64,000 nucleotides of DNA, from the NCBI GenBank assembly GCA_045537905.1, contig JAZSQJ010000038.1, forward strand, positions 1-64,000, given 5' to 3'. Origin of the DNA: SIG636 sp045537905. Lineage in GTDB: Bacteria > Bacillota > Clostridia > Oscillospirales > CAG-382. The notes beneath the pieces were generated by a model. The model did no database searches, was not told where the DNA came from, and saw nothing but the letters and a program-made list of their open reading frames with translations. The position numbers and the translations under genes are program-made. Below are positions 43,311 to 51,893 of the stretch, piece after piece; position 1 is the stretch's first letter, and every line of letters begins with the position of its first letter.

Positions 43311-43332
43311 AGCCTGCGGATTTCCGCAGGCT
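43311..43332 (+). terminator. Intrinsic terminator
   Basis: AGCCTGCGG (43311-43319) pairs with CCGCAGGCT (43324-43332), with As before and Ts after, so it works in both directions between convergent genes. Confidence 0.85.
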
Positions 43333-43346
43333 TTTTGCTGATATAA

Positions 43347-45704
43347 TTACGCCTTGAGCATAGCCATCAAGGCTATATAATCTGCCGAGTTGATTACCGC
43401 GTCCACGCTAAGGTCGGCGGCGGCGAAGGTGCATCCTACCGGCTCCGTTTTGCCTACCAGGTAGGAACGCATCGTAATGTAATCGCCTGAGCTTACTGCA
43501 CCGTCACAGCTTACGTCGCCCATTATGACAATGTCTGCGCTGTCTGTAACCGTACCGCCAAAGTCCAGGCTTTGTACGGTGCAGGCGGTGGAGATAATAT
43601 CTCCCTCAGCCAGCACTGCGCCGTTTTTTACAACACGCAGGGTGTTTACGTTAGAAAAGGAAGCTATAATTTGAGAAACGCTCGTACCGATTACCGCATC
43701 CATTATAAGCCCATCCTTAAGGCTTATGGCGGCGTTTGTGCCAAGGCTTAGCTTGTAGCTCTCCTGCAAGGGCGGGTCTGCCGTATAGCTGTTTGACAGC
43801 ACGCGGATGGCGGTCTGGTTTTTGTTATCGGAAAGGGGTTGAACGACAACGTACGTATCGTTACCGTAAACCTTTATGCCCTGTACGGTAAGCATAAGGT
43901 CGGCTATACGGTACACGGTCTTAAGGGTGGCGTTGCCGCCGTTGGTGTACAGATACTTATATATCAAGGGTAGCTGGAGCTTTGATGCAGAGCCGCCTAC
44001 CATATACAAAAACTTGGCGTCGGTACCTACACCGTCAGCCTCAAAGCCCTGGAAGGAGCTGTTTGGCTGGCTGTTAAGGCAAAAGTGGCTTTTTACCATA
44101 GAGGCGGCGTTTTTCATAGAGTAGCTGCCGCTTGATGCGGTGATGGCGGCGTTAAGAGTGGTAGTAGTATACACCGTGTAGTAAATATCGCCCGACACAA
44201 ACTGGGTGCGGACAACAAGCCTGTTATCCCCCTTGCTTGTCATTGCAACGGCAACACGCTTAACCCCCGTGCTATCCGTGGCGGTGCCTGTAGCGTTGGC
44301 GTAGGCAAGGTCGGTAATGCTTTTTGCACTAAGGGTAGCGCCGCCGTTGCCTACCGTATATTCAAGCCTTTGCAGGGTGGTAGCGTAGCTGTCACTGCCG
44401 TAAACGGGTGCACCTCCCGTCCACAGATAGGTCTTGCCGCTTACGCTTTCGTCTACCTCAAGGCTTTCACCTATGCCTGCCCCCGTAAGCACGGCGTAGT
44501 CTGCCACACGGGCAACGTTGCCGTTAAGCAAGCAACGGGAGATGTAGGTGTCACTGCCCGAGCGTTGACTTATATAAAGCTCTGTCATAGCCTCGTTAAA
44601 GGCAAAGCTTTGGGTAGCGTTGTTTACGGGCAGACCCTTGACGGTGTACTTGTGGTTGGCGTGGACGGTGGTTACGGCGTAATCGTCCAGGGTGTATATC
44701 TTGGTTTTGTTCTTCTTGCCGTCGCCCGTTTCGTCATCAATAAAAATACAGTAGAAGGAGCCGTTAAGCATATAAGCGCTTTCTATCTCCACCATACTCT
44801 TGTCGGGTACCGTCCAAACCTCTTTAAGGGTAATAGAGGAGGAGGTATAGCTGTATTTGTGGATGGTGGGGGTTTGCTGGTTGGAGCCCCCTGAGAAGTA
44901 CAGGGTGCTTGTACCGTCCAGCCCCATCCCCTGCATAGAGCCGTTAGGCAGGTCGCCGTTGTAGCTTATCTTGGCAAGGAGGTTTGAACCCATAGTGCCC
45001 ATATCCACGGCGCCGCTAGAGGCGGAGAGGGCGGCGTTAAGGGCAGAAAACTTGTAGCAGCAAAGGAACTGCTTGTAGGTGGAGCCGTTTTTGAACTTAA
45101 GCCAAAACATTATTCTGTCGCTGTTGGGGGAGGCGGAAAACGCCATACGGAATATACGGGCACCGGAGTATATAGAGCTGCCGTCAGCGGTGGCGTTTAT
45201 AAAGTCGGTAAGACGCTTGGTGTCGCTGATACGGGCACCGGTGGCCTGGCTGCTGTCGGGCACATATTTGAAGCGGTAGAAGGTGCGTGCCCAGTAGGTG
45301 GTGGTATACAAAGCATCGGTCTCGTCGGTGATGGTGTTGCCCACCACGTACACGTAAGGCTCACCCTCGTAGTCGTAGACTGCCAGTGCCTCACCGTGAC
45401 CGTAGTTGGTAAGCACCACGTAGTCCAGACGGGTGGCTGTAAGTCCGTCGTCAGAGACCAGACAGCGGGAGAGATACGTGTCTGCCTTAACACGCTGGGT
45501 GGCAAATACGTAGCGATTGCCCTCTGCATCGTTATAGAAGAAAAACTGCTGTACCGCCTTGTTGGTGCCAAGGTTTTTAAGGGTCATAACGGGGTTAGGC
45601 GTTTTCGTATGGGAGGTGTAGGCGCCTACGCTTTCCGCCGTGAAGCAAAAAGCACTAAGCAAAATTACTGCCGTAATAAATAAAGAAACAAGTCTTTTTA
45701 TCAT
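43347..45704 (-). CDS. Secreted protein with two helveticin-J-like units and a dockerin
   Basis: The 785-residue protein starts at ATG 45704-45702 behind GAGGGG. After a signal peptide (about 1-28) two homologous units follow. Each begins with L-x-N-N/K-A-x-Q-x-F-x-F and has QRVKADTYLSRCLV...YGHGEALAVYD (unit 1, about 42-340) or QRSGSDTYISRCLLN...GIGESLEV (unit 2, about 350-640). These are the landmarks of the helveticin J / class III bacteriocin family beta-propellers. The C-terminal 65 residues form a dockerin of the second type (IVIMGDVSCDGAVSSGDYIT, DLSVDAVINSADYIALMAML), preceded by a linker domain. Scaffold-bound wall lysis or binding is possible. Activity is not shown by the sequence. 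Confidence 0.7.
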   Translation of the reverse strand: MIKRLVSLFITAVILLSAFCFTAESVGAYTSHTKTPNPVMTLKNLGTNKAVQQFFFYNDAEGNRYVFATQRVKADTYLSRCLVSDDGLTATRLDYVVLTNYGHGEALAVYDYEGEPYVYVVGNTITDETDALYTTTYWARTFYRFKYVPDSSQATGARISDTKRLTDFINATADGSSIYSGARIFRMAFSASPNSDRIMFWLKFKNGSTYKQFLCCYKFSALNAALSASSGAVDMGTMGSNLLAKISYNGDLPNGSMQGMGLDGTSTLYFSGGSNQQTPTIHKYSYTSSSITLKEVWTVPDKSMVEIESAYMLNGSFYCIFIDDETGDGKKNKTKIYTLDDYAVTTVHANHKYTVKGLPVNNATQSFAFNEAMTELYISQRSGSDTYISRCLLNGNVARVADYAVLTGAGIGESLEVDESVSGKTYLWTGGAPVYGSDSYATTLQRLEYTVGNGGATLSAKSITDLAYANATGTATDSTGVKRVAVAMTSKGDNRLVVRTQFVSGDIYYTVYTTTTLNAAITASSGSYSMKNAASMVKSHFCLNSQPNSSFQGFEADGVGTDAKFLYMVGGSASKLQLPLIYKYLYTNGGNATLKTVYRIADLMLTVQGIKVYGNDTYVVVQPLSDNKNQTAIRVLSNSYTADPPLQESYKLSLGTNAAISLKDGLIMDAVIGTSVSQIIASFSNVNTLRVVKNGAVLAEGDIISTACTVQSLDFGGTVTDSADIVIMGDVSCDGAVSSGDYITMRSYLVGKTEPVGCTFAAADLSVDAVINSADYIALMAMLKA

Positions 45705-45734
45705 ATCAAAGCCCCTCTCTTGTACTGTGTAATC

Positions 45735-45763
45735 AGTATATCACACATTTGCCCCCATTTCAA
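45735..45763 (-). promoter_or_regulatory. Sigma-A promoter for the helveticin-like gene
   Basis: On the minus strand: TTGAAA (45763-45758), 17-base spacer, TATACT (45740-45735). Confidence 0.65.
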
Positions 45764-45844
45764 CAAAAATACAAGGTAATGTTGACGAAAACAAGGGACG
45801 GTATTTAGTGAAATAAAACAAAAGGGGGGGCTGCAGGCATCAGC

Positions 45845-45873
45845 TTGACAGAGCAGGCGCCGTGTGCTAAAAT
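45845..45873 (+). promoter_or_regulatory. Sigma-A promoter of the ClC gene
   Basis: TTGACA (45845-45850), 17-base spacer, TAAAAT (45868-45873). A run of seven Gs lies just upstream (45824-45830), outside the promoter spacer. Confidence 0.7.
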
Positions 45874-45911
45874 CAAGTAAACGCTTGAGAAACAAAAAGG
45901 AATAAACGCTT

Positions 45912-47468
45912 ATGAAAAACAGTAAAGCCATATACGCCCTTAAGCTGGTATTTCCCATCGTTGTAATGGGTACCCTTACGGGGGCAATAACGGGGGCGGG
46001 CGTTACACTGTACCGCTTTATCGCCCACGAGGTAATCGGTATATCCAAGGGCGCTTACGCCCTTATACAGCAAAAGCCCTACCTTTTGCTTGCTTTGTTG
46101 CCCTGCCTTTTAGCCTTTGCCTTCCTGCTTGGCTATATCTACAAAAAAACGCCTACCCTAAAGGGCGGCGGTATCAGCGGAGCCATGGGTCTTGTGGGCG
46201 GATTTTTTACCTTTAAGTGGCTGGGAAGTCTGGTGGGGACGGTGCTTTTGTCCCTTAGCAACTTTCTTATCGCCGTGCCTTTAGGCAACGAGGGGCCCAG
46301 CGTGCAGATAGGAGCCTCCATCGGCAAGGCGGCAAGCGCTCTCTTAGGTAAGAGGGGCGAGGTTTGGAGCAGATACAGCATTGCAGGCGGTGCCTGCTCG
46401 GGCTTTGCGGCGGCAACGGGTGCCCCTATGACGGGGGTTATCTTTGCGGTTGAGGAAATGCACCGCCGTCTGTCTCCTATGATACTGCTTATGTCAATAG
46501 TGTCCGTGGCGGCTTGCCGCTTGGCTACGGAGCTTCTTTGTCCCGTGTTTGGACTGAGCGTGGGGCTTTTTCCCTCCCTGTCCCTGCCTGCTCTTGACAC
46601 GGCAAAGCTTTGGATGCCCCTATGCGTGGGGCTGGTTATCGGCGCTTTCAGCCTGGGCTTTCTTTACGCCTTCAGAGCTATAAGCCGTCTTTGCTCCGAT
46701 ACCCTTGGGAGAGTAAAGGACGGGTATAAGATTTTTGCGGTGTTTGCTGCGACCGTGGCTCTGGGGCTTTGCTCCTACTCCTTTGTGTCCACAGGGCACG
46801 AGCTGGTGACAGAGCTGCTTGCTCCCGGCTCCTTTACCCTTATGCTGATGCTGCTTTTATTGGTGCGTAGCTTCCTTACCCTTTCCGCTAACGCTACCGG
46901 ACTTACGGGGGGGATGTTCCTGCCTACCCTTGCCGTTGCCGCTACCGCTTCCTCCTTGCTGGCTCACGGTCTTATTGCCCTTGGCGCTATCGGCGGTGAG
47001 TATTACACCCTGATAGTCGTGCTGGGTGTGGTGGCAGGTATGTCGGGCACTATGAGTATGCCTTTCACCGCCATCCTCTTTTCTCTGGAGGCACTGGGCT
47101 GCGCAGGCAACCTGCTGGCAGTCTTTGCGGCTACGGGTGTTTCCTATCTGCTGGCGGTGCTGTTCCGTGCAGAGTCTATAAACGAGCTTGCCTTGGAAAA
47201 ACGGCTGGAGACGGAAAGACGGGGCAAAACGCCCGTAGATGCGGAATACGACGTGGTTATACAAAGGGACGCCTTTGCCATAGGCAAGGAGGTCAGAGAC
47301 ATATTCTGGCCTGCAGGTCTGTTCGTTCGTTCCGTTACCCCTGCCGCCCATAGCTCCTCCCACGCCCACGGTCTGCTGCAGGAGGGCGACACTCTCCGTG
47401 TCTGCTACCGAAGCTATGACGACGAGGCTACGAGACGGGAGCTGTTTGCCATAGTGGGCAAGCAGTAA
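45912..47468 (+). CDS. ClC-family chloride channel/antiporter with TrkA-C-like tail
   Basis: The 518-residue integral membrane protein has the ClC signatures: GGGISGAMG (GSGIP position), GNEGPSVQIGASIGK with E127 as the external gating glutamate, and GGMFLPTLAVAA (GGxFxP). Keeping that Glu suits an H+/Cl- antiporter. The last 85 residues (DAEYDVVIQRDAFAIGKEVR, LLQEGDTLRVCYR) look like a TrkA-C/RCK-C regulatory domain, as in many bacterial ClC proteins. It is monocistronic with its own promoter. Confidence 0.88.
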   Translation: MKNSKAIYALKLVFPIVVMGTLTGAITGAGVTLYRFIAHEVIGISKGAYALIQQKPYLLLALLPCLLAFAFLLGYIYKKTPTLKGGGISGAMGLVGGFFTFKWLGSLVGTVLLSLSNFLIAVPLGNEGPSVQIGASIGKAASALLGKRGEVWSRYSIAGGACSGFAAATGAPMTGVIFAVEEMHRRLSPMILLMSIVSVAACRLATELLCPVFGLSVGLFPSLSLPALDTAKLWMPLCVGLVIGAFSLGFLYAFRAISRLCSDTLGRVKDGYKIFAVFAATVALGLCSYSFVSTGHELVTELLAPGSFTLMLMLLLLVRSFLTLSANATGLTGGMFLPTLAVAATASSLLAHGLIALGAIGGEYYTLIVVLGVVAGMSGTMSMPFTAILFSLEALGCAGNLLAVFAATGVSYLLAVLFRAESINELALEKRLETERRGKTPVDAEYDVVIQRDAFAIGKEVRDIFWPAGLFVRSVTPAAHSSSHAHGLLQEGDTLRVCYRSYDDEATRRELFAIVGKQ

Positions 47469-47577
47469 ATCACCCCAAGATGGGAACTCCGACAAAACAG
47501 CTGCTGTTTCTTTACCGAAGATTTTACACGGACTGCGAAAATTCTACTATTGTTTACCTTAACGACATCGAAAAAAT

Positions 47578-47607
47578 AAGCCTTCCGCCAAGAAAGGCGA
47601 AAGGCTT
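47578..47607 (-). terminator. Intrinsic terminator of hom
   Basis: AAGCCTT...CGCC and GGCG...AGGCTT form the stem. Reading on the minus strand, it is followed by six Ts (AAAAAA at 47571-47576). It lies 13 bases after the hom stop. Confidence 0.8.
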
Positions 47608-47619
47608 GAAAAACTAATA

Positions 47620-48819
47620 TTAAAGAACAAAATGCTCGGCAATAAGGCTTGCACCGCTTGCCGCAAGCTTAGCCTTAAGAGCGCCGTAGCTGTCCTCTTC
47701 CGTGATGATAGCTACCTCACCGCCGTCAAGCTGGGTAACGGTACCGAGAGCAGCCGCACCCTCAAAGGCTTTAGCACGGATGTAAAGCTTAACGGGACAT
47801 TCGTCCAGAGAGAGGGTAAAGCCATCCTCCGCCTTAGCGCGGGGAGCTTCGGAAACGGGGCAACGGATAGCCTGTATAACGTCGGAAACAACTGCACTGG
47901 CGGTAGGCAAGCTGCCTGCGCCTCTGCCGTAAAACACCAGCTCATCCACCATATTACCCGTAACGGAAACGGCGTTAAATACGCCAACGGTGTCAGCGAT
48001 AAGGTGCCCCTTCTTTACCAGGTGGGGGGCAACCATAAGGCTTGCCCTGTCACCGCAGGCCTTGGCAACGCCAAGAAGCTTGATAGCGTAGCCTGCCTTG
48101 TCTGCGGCGGCAATGTCTGCCTCGTCTATACCTGTGATACCTCGGCAAAGAGCGGCGTTTTCGGTAGGAATATGCTTGCCAAAGGCGATACCGCCAAGGA
48201 TGCATATTTTACGCAAGGCGTCAAGACCCTCCACGTCGGCAGAGGGGTCCCTCTCCGCATAGCCTCTCTCCTGAGCGTCCTTAAGACAGTCCTCAAAGGA
48301 GGCACCCTCGGTAAGCATCTTGGTAAGTATATAGTTGGTCGTGCCGTTAAGTATACCTGCAATGCGGGTAACCTTATTGGCGGTAAGGCAGTTTATAAGG
48401 GGATGGATAACGGGGATACCGCCGCCAACGCTTGCCTCGTACAGATAGCAAACGCCGTTTTCCTTAGCCGCCTCAAGAAGCACGTCGCCAAACTTGGAAA
48501 CAACCTCTTTATTGGAGGTAACAACGCTTTTACCGCTTTGCAGTGCCTTAAGGGAAAAATCAAAGGCAGGGTGAGCGCCGCCCATAGTCTCAACGACAAC
48601 CTTTACGCTGTCGTCCTTCAAAATCTTATCAAAGTCGGAGGTAACTATACCTTCTACCTCGTGGCCTTCAAACTTACGTAAATCAAGCACGTGGGCAACC
48701 TTAACAAGGGGACTGCCGTCACCGCCGAGTTTAACGGAAATATCCCTTGCGTTATTCTTAAGCACCTCGTACACGCCGCTGCCAACAACGCCGAAGCCGA
48801 GTATTGCAATGTTTGTCAT
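47620..48819 (-). CDS. hom: Homoserine dehydrogenase
   Basis: The 399-residue enzyme reduces aspartate semialdehyde to homoserine for threonine and methionine synthesis. The N-terminal nucleotide fold has GFGVVGSGV, the central block GGGIPVIHPLINC and the family signature GILNGTTNYILTKM, and catalytic-region residues ERGYAERDPSADVEGLDALR are intact. The C-terminal ACT domain seems short (VKLYIRAKAFEGAAALGTVT to the end), so feedback control by threonine may be altered. It is a lone gene with its own promoter and terminator. Confidence 0.93.
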   Translation of the reverse strand: MTNIAILGFGVVGSGVYEVLKNNARDISVKLGGDGSPLVKVAHVLDLRKFEGHEVEGIVTSDFDKILKDDSVKVVVETMGGAHPAFDFSLKALQSGKSVVTSNKEVVSKFGDVLLEAAKENGVCYLYEASVGGGIPVIHPLINCLTANKVTRIAGILNGTTNYILTKMLTEGASFEDCLKDAQERGYAERDPSADVEGLDALRKICILGGIAFGKHIPTENAALCRGITGIDEADIAAADKAGYAIKLLGVAKACGDRASLMVAPHLVKKGHLIADTVGVFNAVSVTGNMVDELVFYGRGAGSLPTASAVVSDVIQAIRCPVSEAPRAKAEDGFTLSLDECPVKLYIRAKAFEGAAALGTVTQLDGGEVAIITEEDSYGALKAKLAASGASLIAEHFVL

Positions 48820-48854
48820 ATTTCAACTTCCTCCAAAGCATAATCGTATATCCT

Positions 48855-48883
48855 ATAATACCATATCAAAACCCTCATTGCAA
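48855..48883 (-). promoter_or_regulatory. Probable sigma-A promoter of hom
   Basis: On the minus strand: TTGCAA (48883-48878), 17-base spacer, TATTAT (48860-48855). Confidence 0.5.
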
Positions 48884-48917
48884 TAGTAAGTTTTGAAAAA
48901 TAAGCCTGATACCGCTA

Positions 48918-48946
48918 TTGATTTTTTTATACTGTTGGTATATAAT
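48918..48946 (+). promoter_or_regulatory. Sigma-A promoter of the ABC transporter operon
   Basis: TTGATT (48918-48923), 17-base spacer, TATAAT (48941-48946). Confidence 0.65.
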
Positions 48947-48968
48947 GATAATTTAGAGAGGTATGGTT

Positions 48969-51251
48969 ATGATAGAGCTACAAAAAACGCCCCCGGCAGT
49001 AACTGAATATTTTGCTTCCAAGGCGGCGGATTTTGACAGCGCCGTTATGCTGCTTCGCACTGACAGAGGCAAGGACCTTATGCGGCGTGACGTGTGGATA
49101 CTGCTTACGGAGCAGAGCCTTTACGTTGCCGAGGGTGTGGTTGCCATAAGCCGAGGCAGGCGTGGCTTCAAAAAGCAAAGCGCCGCCAGCTTTATGACGG
49201 AGGAGCTTCTCGTTTACCCCTTGGCAGACTTGAAAAAATTCCGTATGGAGTCCAAGCTGTCAGGCGGGGAGTTTATCTGCGCCCAAAAGGGCGAGCCGCT
49301 GTTGCTTTTTAACTACTCTGCTGCCTGCAGTCACGACGTAAGGCTGCTTAAGGACGCCCTCTCCCAGCTGGAAAAGAAGGGAGTGGCAGACGAGGCAAAG
49401 CTAAGGGAGCAGATAAAGGAGCTACCCTATTGTCCTAAATGCGGCAGACGCTATACGGACGAAAAGCGTAAGCTGTGCAGCTACTGTATTGACCGTGTAA
49501 GGCTTATAAAAAAGCTAAGCTATTTCTTCATCCGTTACAAGGGCTATATGGCTATGGTTTTTCTCACCATCGCCCTTATGACGGGTATCGGTCTTATCGT
49601 GCCCCAGATTTCCTCAAAGATGTTTTATAACGAGGTGCTTACCGAGGGTGGCAGCTACTACGGCAGGATATGGTACGTGGTAGGACTTATAGTGGGTGTC
49701 CGTTTTCTGTCCCTTTTGGTCAGCACGGTAAACGGTATAATCACCGCAAGGGTGTCCACCCGTGTAAACTACGACCTTAAAAATACAATCTACAAGGCAA
49801 TAAACCGTTTGTCTCTGGGTTTCTTTTCCTCCAGACAAACGGGCGGACTTATGACCCAGATAAACAACGACGCCAACACCATATACTGGTTCTTTTGCGA
49901 CGGCTTTCCTTATCTGGTAACCAACGCTATCCAGCTGGTTGGCGTTATGGTGATAATGCTGTTTACCAACGTAAGCCTTACCCTTTACACCTTTATCACC
50001 GTACCCCTGTTCTTTTTGATATACAAAACCCTGTTTGCACTGTTTGAAAGGCTTCACGCTAAGTCCTTTGCAAAACGCCGTTCTATGAACTCTCTTATAT
50101 CCGACGTGCTTAACGGTATGCGCGTGGTAAAATCCTACGCCAGGGAGGACATTGAGGTCAAGCGTTTTGACAGCCGCAGTCAGGCTATGGCAGATGCAGA
50201 TACCACGGTACAGGTAACCGCCAGTAAAACCTTCCCCTTTTTGGGCTTCCTTCTCCAGACGGGCTCCTTCGTTGTCTGGGCGGTAGGGGGCAGACAGATT
50301 ATAGAGCAGGGGAATATGAGCTACGGCGACCTTATGGCTTTTTTAGCCTACGTTAGTATGGTTTACTCGCCTATCGACTTCTTTGCGGACGTGGCAAACT
50401 GGTGGACGGAGTGTCTTAACGCTCTCCAGCGTTTGTTTGAGATCGGCGATGCAAACCCCGATATAGAGGAAAAGGAAAACGCCGTGGTTTTGGACTCTGT
50501 AAAGGGTGACGTGGAGTTTGAGGGTGTAAGCTTTGCCTACGGAGAGGGCAGAGACGTTATAAAGAACGTAAGCTTTACGGTGCCCCGGGGTACTATCCTT
50601 GGCATAGTAGGCCACACGGGTGCGGGCAAGTCCACCCTGGCAAACCTGCTTACAAGGCTTTACGACCCCAGAGAGGGCAGTATAAAAATAGACGGCGTTG
50701 ATATAAGGGAGCTTTCCCTTTCCTCCCTCCGTGGGAGCATTGCCATAGTATCCCAGGAGACCTATCTGTTCCGAGGCACTATAATGGATAACATCCGCTA
50801 TGCAAGACCCTCGGCAACGGCAGAGGAGGTTATTGCCGCATCCAAGGCGGCATCCGCCCACGATTTTATTATCAAGTATCCCGATGGGTATCAGACTATG
50901 GTGGGCATCGGCAACAAGGAGCTGTCCGGCGGCGAAAAGCAAAGGGTATCCATTGCCCGCGCTCTTCTTACCAACCCCCGTATACTTATCCTTGACGAGG
51001 CAACCGCCGCTATGGACACCCAGACCGAAAGGCAGATACAAGCCGCTCTTAACGGTATAACCAAGGGGCGCACAACCATTATTATCGCTCACAGGCTTTC
51101 CACCCTCCGTGAGGCGGACAAGCTTATAGTTATAGAAAAGGGCGCCGTGGTAGAAAGCGGTACAGCCGAGGAGCTGCTCCGTGAAAAGGGCGTTTACTAC
51201 AAGCTGTATAAGCTACAGGCAGAGGCGCTTAAGACCGTAGGTGTGGAATAG
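48969..51251 (+). CDS. ABC exporter half-transporter with PH-like and zinc-ribbon N-terminus (first of pair)
   Basis: The ATG at 48969 is 7-8 bases after AGAGAGG, whereas the ATG at 48963 is too close. The product has 760 residues. Residues 1-135 form a beta-rich, PH-like region. A zinc ribbon (CPKCGRRYTDEKRKLCSYC) follows at about 157-175. The six-helix ABC membrane domain spans about 190-470. The ATPase has Walker A GHTGAGKST, signature LSGGEKQR and Walker B ILILDEATAAMD. It is coupled with the DUF1854 gene and a sister transporter, so the two half-transporters probably form a heterodimer. The substrate is unknown. Confidence 0.85.
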   Translation: MIELQKTPPAVTEYFASKAADFDSAVMLLRTDRGKDLMRRDVWILLTEQSLYVAEGVVAISRGRRGFKKQSAASFMTEELLVYPLADLKKFRMESKLSGGEFICAQKGEPLLLFNYSAACSHDVRLLKDALSQLEKKGVADEAKLREQIKELPYCPKCGRRYTDEKRKLCSYCIDRVRLIKKLSYFFIRYKGYMAMVFLTIALMTGIGLIVPQISSKMFYNEVLTEGGSYYGRIWYVVGLIVGVRFLSLLVSTVNGIITARVSTRVNYDLKNTIYKAINRLSLGFFSSRQTGGLMTQINNDANTIYWFFCDGFPYLVTNAIQLVGVMVIMLFTNVSLTLYTFITVPLFFLIYKTLFALFERLHAKSFAKRRSMNSLISDVLNGMRVVKSYAREDIEVKRFDSRSQAMADADTTVQVTASKTFPFLGFLLQTGSFVVWAVGGRQIIEQGNMSYGDLMAFLAYVSMVYSPIDFFADVANWWTECLNALQRLFEIGDANPDIEEKENAVVLDSVKGDVEFEGVSFAYGEGRDVIKNVSFTVPRGTILGIVGHTGAGKSTLANLLTRLYDPREGSIKIDGVDIRELSLSSLRGSIAIVSQETYLFRGTIMDNIRYARPSATAEEVIAASKAASAHDFIIKYPDGYQTMVGIGNKELSGGEKQRVSIARALLTNPRILILDEATAAMDTQTERQIQAALNGITKGRTTIIIAHRLSTLREADKLIVIEKGAVVESGTAEELLREKGVYYKLYKLQAEALKTVGVE

Positions 51252-51260
51252 GAGGACGAT

Positions 51261-51881
51261 ATGGCAAACGCTTTTATTGATTTGGTTGACATAATATATT
51301 TCACCCCTGAAAACGCCAGGTTTTACAAAACAAAAAACGGCTTTGCGGCACTAAACGCCTTTATCCCTCCCGTTAACAAGGACGACCTTGCCATAGAGGG
51401 GGAGGAGAAAAAGGGTAAAGGAGGGGCGCCCTCCGCTTCCGTTTACAAGGAGGAGGGGGACAAAAGTCCCGTATGGCAGGACCTGGGCAGGGTGCTGTTC
51501 CACCGTGCCTTCCCCTACGAGCGGCCTGAGGAGTTTATCTCCGTCCAGGACGAGGAGGGGAGAGAATACGGTATCATCAAGGCGCTGTCAGACTTTGACG
51601 GACAGGGCAGGGAGATAATAGACGAGGCACTGCGTCGTAAGTATTTTTGCCCCGAGATAAAAAAGATTAACAAGCTGGAGGAGCAGTTTGGCTACTCCTT
51701 ATGGGAGGTAGAAACGGATATAGGCCCTATGGAGATGGTGCTTAAGGACACCTACGGCAGTATTATCCGCATAAGCGACACCTACCTTGTTATAGTTGAC
51801 GTAAGCGGCAACAGGTATCTTTTACCCGACGTTACCGCCCTTGACAGAAAAAGCTACCGTAAAATAGAGCTATATCTATAA
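51261..51881 (+). CDS. DUF1854 family protein
   Basis: The 206-residue protein starts at an ATG behind GGAGG. No signal or membrane segment is present. The C-terminal half (LEEQFGYSLWEVETDIGPME, DTYGSIIRISDTYLVIVDVS, YLLPDVTALDRKSYRKIELY) matches my memory of DUF1854, a family found beside ABC exporters. It lies 9 bases after one exporter gene and 12 before the other. It is probably a cytoplasmic accessory of the pair. Confidence 0.7.
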   Translation: MANAFIDLVDIIYFTPENARFYKTKNGFAALNAFIPPVNKDDLAIEGEEKKGKGGAPSASVYKEEGDKSPVWQDLGRVLFHRAFPYERPEEFISVQDEEGREYGIIKALSDFDGQGREIIDEALRRKYFCPEIKKINKLEEQFGYSLWEVETDIGPMEMVLKDTYGSIIRISDTYLVIVDVSGNRYLLPDVTALDRKSYRKIELYL

Positions 51882-51893
51882 AAGGAAAACAAT

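Noticed and set aside
45824..45830. G7 run upstream of the ClC promoter as a phase switch
   Set aside because: It lies outside the hexamers and spacer, so length change would not alter promoter spacing.
47632..48681. A 349-codon open frame on the plus strand
   Set aside because: It is antisense to hom, which is unmistakable. No promoter or ribosome site fits.
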